DNA of 64,000 bases from Streptomyces marispadix (GCF_022524345.1 NZ_JAKWJU010000002.1:1736001-1800000), one strand, 5' to 3'. Shown: positions 1 to 7,774, counted from the first letter of the stretch. Numbers and translations: made by a program. The notes: generated from the letters alone by a model not told the origin.

Positions 1-462
1 GAGTTGGCCGCCCGGCTGACCGGCCGCCCCCACTTCGCCTACGCCAAGGCCGCACGCAACGACCCGTACGACCCGGGACGCTTCACCCGCCCCCAGCCCG
101 CGTATGTGCGGCCCGCGCCGGGACGGCCCCGCTACACCGGGCCCGTCGCGGTGCTCACGGGCGGTTCCACGCTCAGCGCGGGCGAGACGTTCACACAGGC
201 GCTTCTCGAACGGTCCGGCCGTACGGTGCGGATCGGGCAGCGCACGCAGGGCGTCTTCTCCGACACCCTGGAACGCCGGCTGCCCAACGGCTGGAGCTTC
301 CTGCTGCCCAACGAGGAGTTCCGAACCCGCGAGGGCCGTACCTTCGACGGCACGGGCATACCGCCGCACATCGCCGAACCCGTCTTCACGGACGAGGAGT
401 TCGAGCACGACCGCGATTCGGCCTTCGACCGTGCGGTCGGAGAGCTGCGCAAGGGTGACTGA
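1..462 (+). CDS. S41-family peptidase, C-terminal part (5' end outside window)
   Basis: The reading frame is open from the first base, so only the last ~154 residues are present. The fragment contains GGSTLSAGETF, which fits the strand-turn and nucleophile serine (S-A-G-E) region of S41 C-terminal-processing/tricorn-like peptidases. It is followed by a G-x-R-T-x-G-VF stretch and a NEEFRTREGR-x-FDGTGIPP motif; S41 enzymes usually have a 'G.GI.P' turn here just before the C-terminus. The family cleaves peptides near their C-termini with a Ser/Lys dyad. The Lys region, any PDZ domain and any signal peptide lie outside the window, so location and substrate cannot be judged. Family assignment is fairly secure; the specific role is unknown. 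Confidence 0.75.
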   Translation, partial: ELAARLTGRPHFAYAKAARNDPYDPGRFTRPQPAYVRPAPGRPRYTGPVAVLTGGSTLSAGETFTQALLERSGRTVRIGQRTQGVFSDTLERRLPNGWSFLLPNEEFRTREGRTFDGTGIPPHIAEPVFTDEEFEHDRDSAFDRAVGELRKGD

Positions 463-553
463 GCTCACCCGGGTGGGCCGGGCCCGGACGCTGCCCGGCG
501 GCACCGGTACGTAGGGTGTCGGCGGGCCGCAGGGCGGCGGACATACACGGGTC

Positions 554-608
554 GTCGACGGTCCTGAACCGTCGACGGGAGAGGGCCCCCGTCGACGGGA
601 GAGGGCCC
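554..608. repeat. Inverted repeat plus 20-bp tandem duplication
   Basis: GTCGACGGT (554-562) and ACCGTCGAC (568-576) form a perfect 9-bp stem with a 5-nt loop. The right arm runs into a tandem direct repeat: GTCGACGGGAGAGGGCCC occurs at 571-588 and again at 591-608, a 20-bp period. It lies between the peptidase fragment and the GNAT gene and could act as a terminator or be a slippage product. Confidence 0.6.
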
Positions 609-660
609 TTCACGGCGAGACCGGTTGCCCCACGCCGACCCGTGGCAGCAGGCTCCGGTC

Positions 661-1170
661 GTGATCGAGCTTCGAGTACTGACACCGGACGACTGGCGGA
701 GCTGGCGCTCCCTGCGCCTCGCGGCGCTCGCCGACGCACCGTACGCGTTCACGGCCCGCCTCGCCGACTGGCAGGGCGACGGGGACCGCGAGGAGCGCTG
801 GCGGGACCGGCTGAGCATTCCCGGCTCGTACGACCTGCTCGCCCTCCTCGACGGAGAGCCCGTCGGCATGGCGGGCGGCACACCGGGCGAAGCCGAGGGT
901 GAGGCCCGCCTGCGCTCCTTGTGGGTCGGCGCCAGGGGCCGGGGCCGCGGCGTGGCCGACCGGCTGATGCGGGCCGTCGAGGAGTGGGCGATCGCTTCGG
1001 GCGCGGGGACTCTGCGGCTGGCCGTACTGCCCGGCAACGCCCGCGCGATCGCCCTCTACCGCCGCCACGGCTTCGAGGAGACGGGGGAGACGGGCAGCCC
1101 GCTCCCCGGCGGTCAGCACGAGGTGATCATGGCCAAACGTCTCGACGGCGGTCGGCAACGGACCGGATGA
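661..1170 (+). CDS. GNAT family N-acetyltransferase
   Basis: About 169 residues from a GTG at 661 (MIELRVLTPDDW), which matches how this family usually begins; a longer TTG start at 625 is possible. The acetyl-CoA binding signature is visible as LWVGARGRGRGVADRLM (motif A, R/Q-x-x-G-x-G/A type). It is followed by LAVLPGNARAIALYRRHGFEETGE, the typical motif B with N-x-x-A-x-x-L-Y-x-x-x-G-F. The enzyme would transfer an acetyl group from acetyl-CoA to an amine; the substrate cannot be read from sequence. It stands alone, flanked by short repeats. No clear ribosome binding site is seen at either start. Confidence 0.85.
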   Translation: MIELRVLTPDDWRSWRSLRLAALADAPYAFTARLADWQGDGDREERWRDRLSIPGSYDLLALLDGEPVGMAGGTPGEAEGEARLRSLWVGARGRGRGVADRLMRAVEEWAIASGAGTLRLAVLPGNARAIALYRRHGFEETGETGSPLPGGQHEVIMAKRLDGGRQRTG

Positions 1171-1291
1171 GGTGCGCGAACGCGGCGGCGGGGAAGGTGA
1201 GTCGAGGTCCCTCGGGGTTCTTGGAGTCCCGTACGGCGACGGGGCCCCGCGAGGCGCGGTGAGTCGGGCGACCTCGACGCACTCGCCGCCG

Positions 1292-1331
1292 CTGTCTCCG
1301 CTGTCTCCGCTGTCTCCGCTGTCTCCGCTGT
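1292..1331. repeat. 9-bp tandem repeat, four full copies and a partial
   Basis: CTGTCTCCG is repeated at 1292, 1301, 1310 and 1319, followed by CTGT at 1328-1331. The copies are exact and lie in the gap between the GNAT gene and the convergent regulator gene. A pure array of this kind is prone to copy-number change by slippage. No function is evident. Confidence 0.9.
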
Positions 1332-1449
1332 AACCGGACCTGATCCACCCCGTGTTGACCAGACCCGGACTGCTGATCGTGCGAGTCCTCCATGACGCGG
1401 GCCATCAGATGCGCCGAGCCGTCGAGGACGGCCCCAAGTCCCCCTCCTC

Positions 1450-2340
1450 CTACGCCCCGTTGCCGAATCTCGCCGCCACCGCCTGTTCCAGGGTGAGTCC
1501 GTCGGCGTCGTCGTCGCGTTCCAGGAAGGCGTGGATGACGGCGAGGGCGACGGTGCCCATGAGGGAGCGGCGTCTCTCGTCGTCGAGGACGCCCGCGCCC
1601 GGGTCCCCGATGGCGCGCAAGGTCATGCCGTCGGTGGCGGCGGACAGCGCGTTGGCGAGGTCGTCGAGGGTGAGGCCGGGGCGCAGGCGGAGGCCGCGTT
1701 CGCGCATGACGTCCGCGTAGAGCTTCTTCCAGGAGCCCAGATAGTCCTCGTACATGGCGGAGATGGCCTCACGTACCTCGGTGTCTCCCTCGGACGCGGT
1801 CATGAGGGCGAGGCCGAGACGGACGGAGGGCATCTCGACGCCTTCGGCGGTGTGCTGGTACGCGGTCTCGTGGACGGCTCGTACGAAGTCCGGCCCGTGG
1901 ACGAGCCGTTCGGTGTTGACGTCGCGCTGTTCGCGGTAGCCGGGGCGGTAATTCTCCCGCCACACGGCGAAGTTGATGAGGTCGGCCACGAACTCGGACT
2001 GCGACTTCCAGCGGTCCCGCATCGCGGAGACGGTGCCCCGGCGGGCGAACGGGCGGGGATTGTTGGCGACTTCGGCCGTCACGGCCCGCTGCGAGAGGAA
2101 GCCGAGCAGCGGTCGCCGGCCGTCCGCGCCGGTGCCGCCGCCCGGGCCGAGGTGGCGGGCGAGCAGCCGCATCCCGGCCGCTAAGTAGGCAGCCGTGACG
2201 GGGTCGTTGGCGAGGCGTACCCGGAAGGGGCGGGTACGGCGGTTGAGGTTGCGCAGCACGGGTGACAGATCACGGTCGTAGGGGAAGGGCAGGTCGCGCT
2301 TCCTGCCTCTCGGGGCCCGCGGCTCGTCGGTGTTCGCCAT
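1450..2340 (-). CDS. Probable TetR-like regulatory protein
   Basis: 296 residues from the ATG at 2340; the frame stays open to 2433, but the extra segment looks like upstream DNA. I do not recognise a close named family. Residues ~85-135 contain AVTAEVANN and a MRDRWKSQSEFVADLINFAV segment, which resembles the end of a TetR recognition helix and its following W-x-S-x-x-x-F-x-x-D-L helix. The C-terminal half (LTLDDLANALSAATDGMTLR... VALAVIHAFLE) is helical and resembles TetR ligand-binding domains. The basic N-terminus (PRGRKRDLPFPYDRD) is unusual. It could be a transcriptional regulator of unknown target, or only a structural relative. It is convergent with the GNAT gene. Confidence 0.5.
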   Translation of the reverse strand: MANTDEPRAPRGRKRDLPFPYDRDLSPVLRNLNRRTRPFRVRLANDPVTAAYLAAGMRLLARHLGPGGGTGADGRRPLLGFLSQRAVTAEVANNPRPFARRGTVSAMRDRWKSQSEFVADLINFAVWRENYRPGYREQRDVNTERLVHGPDFVRAVHETAYQHTAEGVEMPSVRLGLALMTASEGDTEVREAISAMYEDYLGSWKKLYADVMRERGLRLRPGLTLDDLANALSAATDGMTLRAIGDPGAGVLDDERRRSLMGTVALAVIHAFLERDDDADGLTLEQAVAARFGNGA

Positions 2341-2516
2341 GCCCGCAATACTTGCCGGGTCCGTGCCCGTAGGACAGGGGCGCAGTTGCGCGGAGGTTTG
2401 CGCTGTGTCCTTTGCGGGGCCCAGACGGCACATATACCGCGCGGCTGCGCTGCTGCGGGCGGTCCGGCGGCCGCGTTAGACAGGTCTTCGACCCGACCGT
2501 GAAGGTGTGATCGAAG

Positions 2517-2726
2517 ATGCTCACTACGGAGACGGCCGCCTGGGTGATGCTGTCGATCGCCGCCAGCAGTGCGGCAGTTCGGCTGATCCTCGCGGTGCTG
2601 GCCGCGCATGCGGCCCGTAAGGCCCTGGGGACTTCGGCCGAGTCGAAGGCCGCGGAACGGCTGCGCGCCCACCGGCTCGCGGTGTTACGGGCGCTGCTCA
2701 ACGGCCTTGGCGCGCGGAGACGTTGA
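2517..2726 (+). CDS. Small hypothetical membrane protein with a TTA codon
   Basis: 69 residues. The N-terminal half (residues ~6-35, TAAWVMLSIAASSAAVRLIL then AVLAAHAA) is hydrophobic enough for one membrane helix. The C-terminal half is basic (KAAERLRAHR... GLGARRR), consistent with an inner-membrane protein with a cytoplasmic tail. Leucine near residue 57 is encoded by TTA at 2685-2687, in frame; in Streptomyces this rare codon needs the bldA tRNA and often marks genes tied to development or stationary phase. A strong hairpin follows. No family was recognised, so it is a plausible but unproven gene. Confidence 0.5.
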   Translation: MLTTETAAWVMLSIAASSAAVRLILAVLAAHAARKALGTSAESKAAERLRAHRLAVLRALLNGLGARRR

Positions 2727-2814
2727 GCGGATGCGGGCGGGGGCGGACGAGTGGGTTCACGGGTGTGCGCGACTGCGACGGGCCTGCGGCGGCGCCCGCA
2801 CGCGAACAGGGAAA

Positions 2815-2843
2815 GGCCCCGCACGCGCGAGGCGTGCGGGGCC
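2815..2843. terminator. Hairpin terminator between convergent genes
   Basis: GGCCCCGCACGC (2815-2826) and GCGTGCGGGGCC (2832-2843) form a perfect 12-bp stem with a 5-nt loop. It sits between the small membrane protein gene and the convergent secreted-protein gene and could serve both. Confidence 0.75.
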
Positions 2844-2885
2844 CTCGCCACCGGTCGTGCCGTGGCGGGACGGGACGCGACCGGG

Positions 2886-3251
2886 TCAGGCCGGGCGCGA
2901 CTCCGCGCTGACTCCCCCGATGCCCGTGCTGTAGGGCGCGCAGCCCGCGACGGCCTGCGCCCCCGCGCCGGGCTCCAGACGCACCCACTCGCTGGAGACG
3001 TCGGGCGCGACGCCGCAGACCAGGTTCACGCGGAACTCGACCGGGCCTGCCGTGTTGTTGTCACAGTTGGCGTATCCCTCCAGATCGTCGCTCTCGCTGA
3101 CACCGGTCGAGCAGTCCACGCCCGGCACCTTCAGCCCCTTCGCGTGGGCGGCGCCGTCCTGCGGGACGGCGGCCTGTGCGCCCGGCGCGGTGAGGCCGAG
3201 GGTCAGGGCGGCTCCCACGGTCGCGGTGATCAGAGCGAACCTCTTACGCAT
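2886..3251 (-). CDS. Small secreted protein, hypothetical
   Basis: 121 residues from the ATG at 3251. The start is fixed by a classic Sec signal peptide: MRKRFALITATVGAALTLG, then LTAPGAQA-AVPQ with an AxA cleavage site near residue 27. The mature part is ~94 residues with four cysteines (VDCSTG, YANCDNN, LVCGV, AGCAPY), which suggests two disulfides. The pattern 'GVDCSTGVSESDDLEGYANCDNNT' followed by 'EWVRLEPG' resembles small secreted Streptomyces proteins of unknown function. It should be released to the medium or cell wall. No operon partner is seen. Confidence 0.7.
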   Translation of the reverse strand: MRKRFALITATVGAALTLGLTAPGAQAAVPQDGAAHAKGLKVPGVDCSTGVSESDDLEGYANCDNNTAGPVEFRVNLVCGVAPDVSSEWVRLEPGAGAQAVAGCAPYSTGIGGVSAESRPA

Positions 3252-3415
3252 GGTGTAACTCCCCGTGTTCTTGCGTCGGTGCGTGTTCCCGCACCACTCG
3301 CTACACGGACCGGGGCAGCTCCCCGTATGACACACGAAAGTGTGACACCGGTCACCGGTCGAGGGCCGCCGATGCACCGACCGCGGAACACGGCGCCGAA
3401 CTCCCCCCGCACCGC

Positions 3416-3928
3416 TCAGAAGTAGCCCTTCCTGCCGTCCAGAAGCTCCCGGAGGATGTCCGCGTGCCCGGCGTGACGGGCGGTCTCCTCGATCATGTGG
3501 AGCAGGATCCAGCGCAGCGAGGTCTGATCGGCCTTGTAGCCCGGGTGTCTGCCGATGTCCTCAAGGGCGTGCGCGGCGATGATCTCGTCGGACACGGCGC
3601 ACTGCTTCTCGTACTCGTCGAGCAGCCTGGCCAGCGGCACACCCTCGACCATCATGTCCGCGTCCTCGGGCCCGTCGTCGAACTGCGGCCCCTCCGCGGG
3701 CCCTCCGAGCAGCAGCACCTCGAACCAGCAGTGCTCGACCCAGCGCATGTGGGAGACGAGACCGGCCATCGTCATATACGGGGACGCGGGGAGCACGGAC
3801 CGGTGGGCGTCCTCCTCCGAGAGCCCTTCGCACTTCCAGTGGATGATCGCGCGCTGCATGCCGAGCCATCCGACGAGCTGGGTGCGTTCGTCGGCGTCGA
3901 ACCGTGGGCGTACACGAGGCGGGAGCAT
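3416..3928 (-). CDS. DinB/DUF664 family protein (mycothiol transferase-like)
   Basis: 170 residues, the normal length for this family. It shows the four-helix DinB layout: RTQLVGWLGMQRAIIHWKCE at the N-terminus, then LVSHMRWVEHCWFEVLL, and near the C-terminus LLHMIEETARHAGHADILRE. The histidines in SHMRWVEH and in the E-x-x-R-H-x-G-H-x-D motif are the metal-binding set typical of DUF664/DinB proteins. Known relatives transfer mycothiol or bacillithiol to electrophilic or toxic compounds; whether this one does is inference from the family. It is cytoplasmic, with no signal peptide. It is transcribed away from the ArsR-SRPBCC gene and shares its intergenic region. Confidence 0.85.
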   Translation of the reverse strand: MLPPRVRPRFDADERTQLVGWLGMQRAIIHWKCEGLSEEDAHRSVLPASPYMTMAGLVSHMRWVEHCWFEVLLLGGPAEGPQFDDGPEDADMMVEGVPLARLLDEYEKQCAVSDEIIAAHALEDIGRHPGYKADQTSLRWILLHMIEETARHAGHADILRELLDGRKGYF

Positions 3929-4028
3929 GTCCGGACGCTAGCCCGGGGCCGGCTCGCACCGCACCGCGATTACGGGCCAAGACGCGACGCGGCGGGCCCC
4001 ACAAGGCTCTGACCTGCACGAATTGAAT

Positions 4029-4048
4029 ATGCAGGCATTTACTTGCAT
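4029..4048. promoter_or_regulatory. Inverted repeat at the ArsR gene start (operator candidate)
   Basis: ATGCA (4029-4033) and TGCAT (4044-4048) are inverted around a 10-bp AT-rich spacer and end 9 bp before the GTG start. The stretch is markedly more AT-rich than its surroundings. An autoregulated ArsR-type repressor would bind in such a place; this is inferred from position only. Confidence 0.4.
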
Positions 4049-4057
4049 GATGGTTTC

Positions 4058-4909
4058 GTGAGCGATGACGTGGACCTGGTCTTCAAGGCCCTGGCCGACC
4101 GGACCCGGCGGCACCTGCTGGACCGTCTGCACGAGAACAACGGGCAGACGCTCGGCGAGCTGTGCGACCGCCTCGACATGACCCGCCAGGCCGCGACGCA
4201 GCATCTGGGAATCCTGGAGACCGCGAACCTGGTCTCCACGGTGCGTCGCGGCAGGCGGAAGCTGCACTACCTCAACCCCGTGCCGCTGCACACGATTCAG
4301 GAGCGGTGGATCGACAAGTTCGAACGCCCGCGCCTGCGTTCACTCAGCGCACTGAAACAACGAGCGGAGAACGCCATGACCGTGAAACCGAGCTTCGTAT
4401 ACGTCGTCTACATCGAGAGCACCCCGGAGAAGGTGTGGCAGGCGCTGACCGACGCCGACATCTCCGGCGCGTACTGGGGACACCGCAACGTCTCCGACTG
4501 GCAGGCGGGTTCACCGTGGGAGCACCGGCGTACGGACGGCAGCGGCATCGCCGACGTGGTCGGGACGGTGGAGGTGAGCGAGCCGCCCCGCCGGCTGGTG
4601 ACCACGTGGGCCGATCCCGACGCCGGTCCCGGCGCCGAACCGGGCGGCACCCGGGCGGAGTCCGGGTCCGGGTCCGGATCGGGGTCCGGGTCGGGTTCGG
4701 AGGCGGCGCGGGCGCAGGAACCCTCGCGGGTCACCTTCGACATCGAACCGTATGGCGAGATCGTCCGTTTGACCGTGACACACGAGGACCTCAAGGACGA
4801 GGCCGAGCGGAACGAGGCGGCGCGGGGCTGGGCCGCCGTGCTCTCCAACCTCAAGTCCCTCCTGGAGACGGGCAGTCCACTGCCGCGGGAGCCCTGGCTG
4901 GTGCCCTGA
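4058..4909 (+). CDS. ArsR-type regulator fused to an SRPBCC (AHSA1-like) domain
   Basis: 283 residues from the GTG at 4058 (MSDDVDLVFKALADRTRRHL). Residues ~5-90 are an ArsR winged helix: FKALADRTRRHLLDRL, then the recognition helix LCDRLDMTRQAATQHLGIL and the wing TVRRGRRKLHYLN. A second domain from ~110 (FVYVVYIESTPEKVWQALTD... ISGAYWG) is an AHSA1/SRPBCC ligand-binding fold ending in WAAVLSNLKSLLETG. This fusion is known in actinobacteria, where the SRPBCC part is thought to sense or bind a hydrophobic ligand. No metal-binding Cys is visible in the HTH part, so this is unlikely to be a metal sensor. An odd Gly-Ser run (DNA ~4661-4701) interrupts the SRPBCC domain. Confidence 0.85.
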   Translation: MSDDVDLVFKALADRTRRHLLDRLHENNGQTLGELCDRLDMTRQAATQHLGILETANLVSTVRRGRRKLHYLNPVPLHTIQERWIDKFERPRLRSLSALKQRAENAMTVKPSFVYVVYIESTPEKVWQALTDADISGAYWGHRNVSDWQAGSPWEHRRTDGSGIADVVGTVEVSEPPRRLVTTWADPDAGPGAEPGGTRAESGSGSGSGSGSGSEAARAQEPSRVTFDIEPYGEIVRLTVTHEDLKDEAERNEAARGWAAVLSNLKSLLETGSPLPREPWLVP

Positions 4910-4937
4910 CGGCCCTCGGGGTCTCTCAGGGCCGTCA
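4907..4937 (+). terminator. Hairpin overlapping the stop codon of the ArsR-SRPBCC gene
   Basis: TGACGGCCCT (4907-4916) and AGGGCCGTCA (4928-4937) form a perfect 10-bp stem with an 11-nt loop. The left arm begins with the TGA stop codon itself. There is no T-run, as is usual in Streptomyces. Confidence 0.65.
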
Positions 4938-4941
4938 CAAA

Positions 4942-4977
4942 CCCGAGGACCCCGAGGACCCCGAATATCCCGAGGAC
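4942..4977. repeat. 9-bp tandem repeat (CCCGAGGAC), four copies
   Basis: CCCGAGGAC occurs at 4942, 4951 and 4969, with a degenerate copy CCCGAATAT at 4960. It lies just downstream of the hairpin at 4907-4937. No function is evident. Confidence 0.85.
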
Positions 4978-5055
4978 GAACGTCGGCCTTGCACAAGGCA
5001 GTTCGGCCCACCCTGGCCTTGCCCGGCAGGGCACGGCGCGTACCCGTAAAACCGC

Positions 5056-5086
5056 TTGCCTTGGAGAACACTCCAATCCGTAGCGT
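5056..5086 (+). promoter_or_regulatory. MerR-type promoter and operator for the aldo/keto reductase
   Basis: A -35 box TTGCCT (5056-5061) and a -10 box TAGCGT (5081-5086) are separated by 19 bp, the unusually long spacing seen in promoters activated by MerR-family regulators. Between them is a perfect dyad TTGGAG (5061-5066), AACA, CTCCAA (5071-5076), placed exactly where such proteins bind. No merR-like gene is next to it, so the regulator would be encoded elsewhere. Confidence 0.7.
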
Positions 5087-5151
5087 GCGCCGCGGACGAC
5101 CGACTCGTATACGAGAGGCACTGGACGCACAGGACGCGGAGAGGGACGACG

Positions 5152-6216
5152 ATGCGCTACACGCTGTTCGGCAGGACCGGTCTACGGGTGAGCGAACTGA
5201 GCCTCGGGGCAATGACGTTCGGAGACGCATCGGGCCGCGGCGCCGACAAGGACGCGTCCCGGGCGATGCTCGACGCCTACGCGGACCTCGGCGGGAACTT
5301 CATCGACACCGCGGTCAGCTACACCCGCGGCGGCTCCGAAACCGTCCTCGGTGAGCTGCTCGAAGGCCGCCGGGAGCAGTTCGTACTGGCGACCAAGTAC
5401 ACCTGCGCGCCCCGCCCCGGCGATGTGAACGCCACCGGCAACCACCGCAGGAATCTCGTCCAGTCGGTGGAGACGAGCCTGGCGCGGCTGCGCACCGACT
5501 TCATCGATGTGCTGTGGGTGCACGCGCGCGACCACTTCAGCCCGGTCGAGGAGGTCATGCGGGCCCTGGACGATCTCGTACGCAGCGGAAAGGTGCTCTA
5601 CATCGGGGTGTCCGACTGGGCGGCCTGGGAGATCGCACAGGCCTGCACGCTCGCGGAGCTGAGGGGCTGGACGGCCTTCGCGGGCTCCCAGCTCCAGTAC
5701 AACCTGCTGGAACGTACGCCGGAACGCGAACTGCTGCCGCAGGCCCGTGCGTTCGACCAGACGGTCCTGGCGTGGAGCCCCCTGGCGGGAGGCAGGCTCA
5801 CCGGCAAGTACCTGCGGGGCGAGGGCAGTTCGGGCAGGCTGGCCGACAGCCCTCAGGACGCCGGCGCCGACCCGCGTGCGGACGCGATCGTCACCGCCGT
5901 AATGGAGGTCGCGGAACAGGGCGGCTGGAGCCCGGCGCGGGTCGCGCTGGCCTGGCTGCGGCAGCGGCCCGGGAACATCGTCCCTATCGTCGGCGCGACC
6001 AGGCAGGAACAGCTCGCGGACAACCTCGGCTGCCTGGACGTCACGCTGGACGCCGACGCCGTCGCACGTCTCGACGAGGTGAGTGCCGTACCGCTGGGCT
6101 TCCCGCACGACTTCCTCATGGAGGAAGGCGTGAAGGGGGTCGTCTACGGGCAGCACTGGCGCCAGATCGACGACCGGCGCTCGACATACCGCCGCACCAC
6201 CGACGGCGTGCGCTGA
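5152..6216 (+). CDS. Aldo/keto reductase
   Basis: 354 residues from the ATG at 5152, with GAGAGGGA just upstream; earlier in-frame starts lie inside the promoter. It has the (alpha/beta)8 AKR layout. The catalytic tetrad is visible: Asp in FIDTAVSY (~residue 52), Tyr in the same motif (~57), Lys in ATKYT (~82) and His in VLWVHARD (~124). The N-terminal MRYTLFGRTGLRVSELSLGA and the NADPH-binding region near VPIVGATRQEQLADNL are typical of potassium-channel-beta-like/YajO-type AKRs. It would reduce aldehydes or ketones with NADPH in the cytoplasm; the substrate is unknown. The MerR-type promoter suggests induction by a small molecule or redox stress. Confidence 0.9.
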   Translation: MRYTLFGRTGLRVSELSLGAMTFGDASGRGADKDASRAMLDAYADLGGNFIDTAVSYTRGGSETVLGELLEGRREQFVLATKYTCAPRPGDVNATGNHRRNLVQSVETSLARLRTDFIDVLWVHARDHFSPVEEVMRALDDLVRSGKVLYIGVSDWAAWEIAQACTLAELRGWTAFAGSQLQYNLLERTPERELLPQARAFDQTVLAWSPLAGGRLTGKYLRGEGSSGRLADSPQDAGADPRADAIVTAVMEVAEQGGWSPARVALAWLRQRPGNIVPIVGATRQEQLADNLGCLDVTLDADAVARLDEVSAVPLGFPHDFLMEEGVKGVVYGQHWRQIDDRRSTYRRTTDGVR

Positions 6217-6231
6217 GCGGCCTGGACAGCA

Positions 6232-6277
6232 CACCGGGTCGGGCGAGACACCCGCGGGCCTCTCGCCCGACCCGGTG
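6232..6277. terminator. Bidirectional hairpin between aldo/keto reductase and esterase genes
   Basis: CACCGGGTCGGGCGAGA (6232-6248) pairs perfectly with TCTCGCCCGACCCGGTG (6261-6277), a 17-bp stem with a 12-nt loop. The flanking genes converge on it. Confidence 0.85.
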
Positions 6278-6309
6278 ATGCGGTCGATTCAGAACCGGTG
6301 CGGATCAGT

Positions 6310-7599
6310 TCAGAAGGAGACCGTCAGGTCCCGCGTGACGGTGGGCACCGAGACGACAGCGTCGAACGCGGCCGTCAGGTCGGTGAGCATCACCCCCGAC
6401 TGCGTGCGGATGCCGCCCAGCAGACTCTCGCCCCGAGCATCGCGCGGGGCCTGACGCAGGTCGGTGAGCGTCGCCTGTCCGGCAAGCCCGGTCTGCTCCA
6501 GCGCGTGCTCGATACTGCCCGGCACGGGCTCGGCCGCGGGGACCTCCTGCAATCGGAAACCCACGGGCATCGAGGGGTCCGGAATCATCTCGGGCACGGC
6601 CCGGGCCGTGTGGGTGACCGCCACCGAGACATAGTCGGTCCCGAGCAGGCCCGCCAGGTGCTGACCCATGGGGAGCGCGGTGATCTGCCCGTTGAAGACG
6701 TTGGCCGTCTTCTGGATGTGGTTGTTGTGCGCCGCGATCACGACCCTCGCCTCAGGGCCCGCCTCGCTCAGGTGCCAGGCCAGAGTCTCGGCCATGTAGC
6801 GGTCGCGCACCGACAGGTCCGCGGTCTTGCCCTTCGCGGAACCGAGGTCGTTGGCGGCCCCGAACATGTAGTCCGTGGCCCGTGCCCCCGCCAGCAGCCG
6901 TTCAGCACGGCGCACCAGTCCCGACGGCGCGCGGTCGGTCATCAACGGCTCTATCGCGCTCAGGCGCAGCTCCAGGCGCGCAAGAAGCGCGGTCAGCTCG
7001 TCCTGAGACGCGGTCGGCAGGCCCGCCCAGGCGGGTGCCGCCGCCGCGCCCGAACCGAGCCCGGACAGGAACTCGTCGCTGATCGTGACGGCCCTGCGCG
7101 CCAGGGCCTCCGACTCCGGGTCGGCCACGGCCAACAGGTCCGCCAACGGCTCCAGTACGGGCCGCAGCGCGCCGCCGGCCTCGGGCACGTCCACACCCGC
7201 GAACCGCAACGGAGCGGGGCCGGTGGTGTTGTGCTCGCGCAACCAGGCCATCAGGTCAGCCGCTCCCCACTCGGCCGCAGCCGGAGACACCTGCGCCAGA
7301 GGACGGTCGTCGCGGCCGTGCAGCCAGGCGTCCAGATCGTCTGCGGCGGCGAAGGAGTACTCGAAGGCGAAGACGGTGAATCCGCACCGTTCAGCCAGGA
7401 ATCGCAGCACTCGCTGACGCACCTGGGAGAACTCCCGGACGAAGTGCGCGCCCTCGCCGATCGCCACGACGCGGGCGTCGCCCACGATCTTGCGCAGGGG
7501 TTCGAGTCCGTCCAGGCCGGCGTGGACGTCCAGGCCGGCCAGGGTGTGGGTGTGCTGACGGGTCCAGGCGGTCGGCACGACGGCAGGAGTGGTGTTCAT
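6310..7599 (-). CDS. Erythromycin esterase family protein
   Basis: 429 residues from the ATG at 7599 (MNTTPAVVPTAWTRQ); the frame extends upstream but that part has no family character. Signature elements are IGEGAHFVREF near residue 50 (E and H of the active site), FAFEYSFAA, WGAADLMAWLREHN, and AHNNHIQKT near residue 290 (catalytic His). Characterised relatives (EreA/EreB) open the macrolide lactone ring by hydrolysis. Many streptomycete homologues act on other or unknown esters, so macrolide resistance should not be assumed. No signal peptide is present. It is convergent with the reductase gene and lies just downstream of obg, separated by 175 bp; co-transcription is unlikely. Confidence 0.85.
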   Translation of the reverse strand: MNTTPAVVPTAWTRQHTHTLAGLDVHAGLDGLEPLRKIVGDARVVAIGEGAHFVREFSQVRQRVLRFLAERCGFTVFAFEYSFAAADDLDAWLHGRDDRPLAQVSPAAAEWGAADLMAWLREHNTTGPAPLRFAGVDVPEAGGALRPVLEPLADLLAVADPESEALARRAVTISDEFLSGLGSGAAAAPAWAGLPTASQDELTALLARLELRLSAIEPLMTDRAPSGLVRRAERLLAGARATDYMFGAANDLGSAKGKTADLSVRDRYMAETLAWHLSEAGPEARVVIAAHNNHIQKTANVFNGQITALPMGQHLAGLLGTDYVSVAVTHTARAVPEMIPDPSMPVGFRLQEVPAAEPVPGSIEHALEQTGLAGQATLTDLRQAPRDARGESLLGGIRTQSGVMLTDLTAAFDAVVSVPTVTRDLTVSF

Positions 7600-7774
7600 G
7601 GCAGTTCTCTTCTCTGCGGGCTGGAATCGGATGCCGCTGCCCACGGGCAGCACAGAGAACGGGCCGGCTTCCAGCGACCTCAGAGGGCGCCGGGCGGCCC
7701 GTTCGAACCAGCCAGACTCAGAGCGAGAGGAACGCGGTGTACACGTCTCCACGTTACCGCTCGCGCGCCACGCC

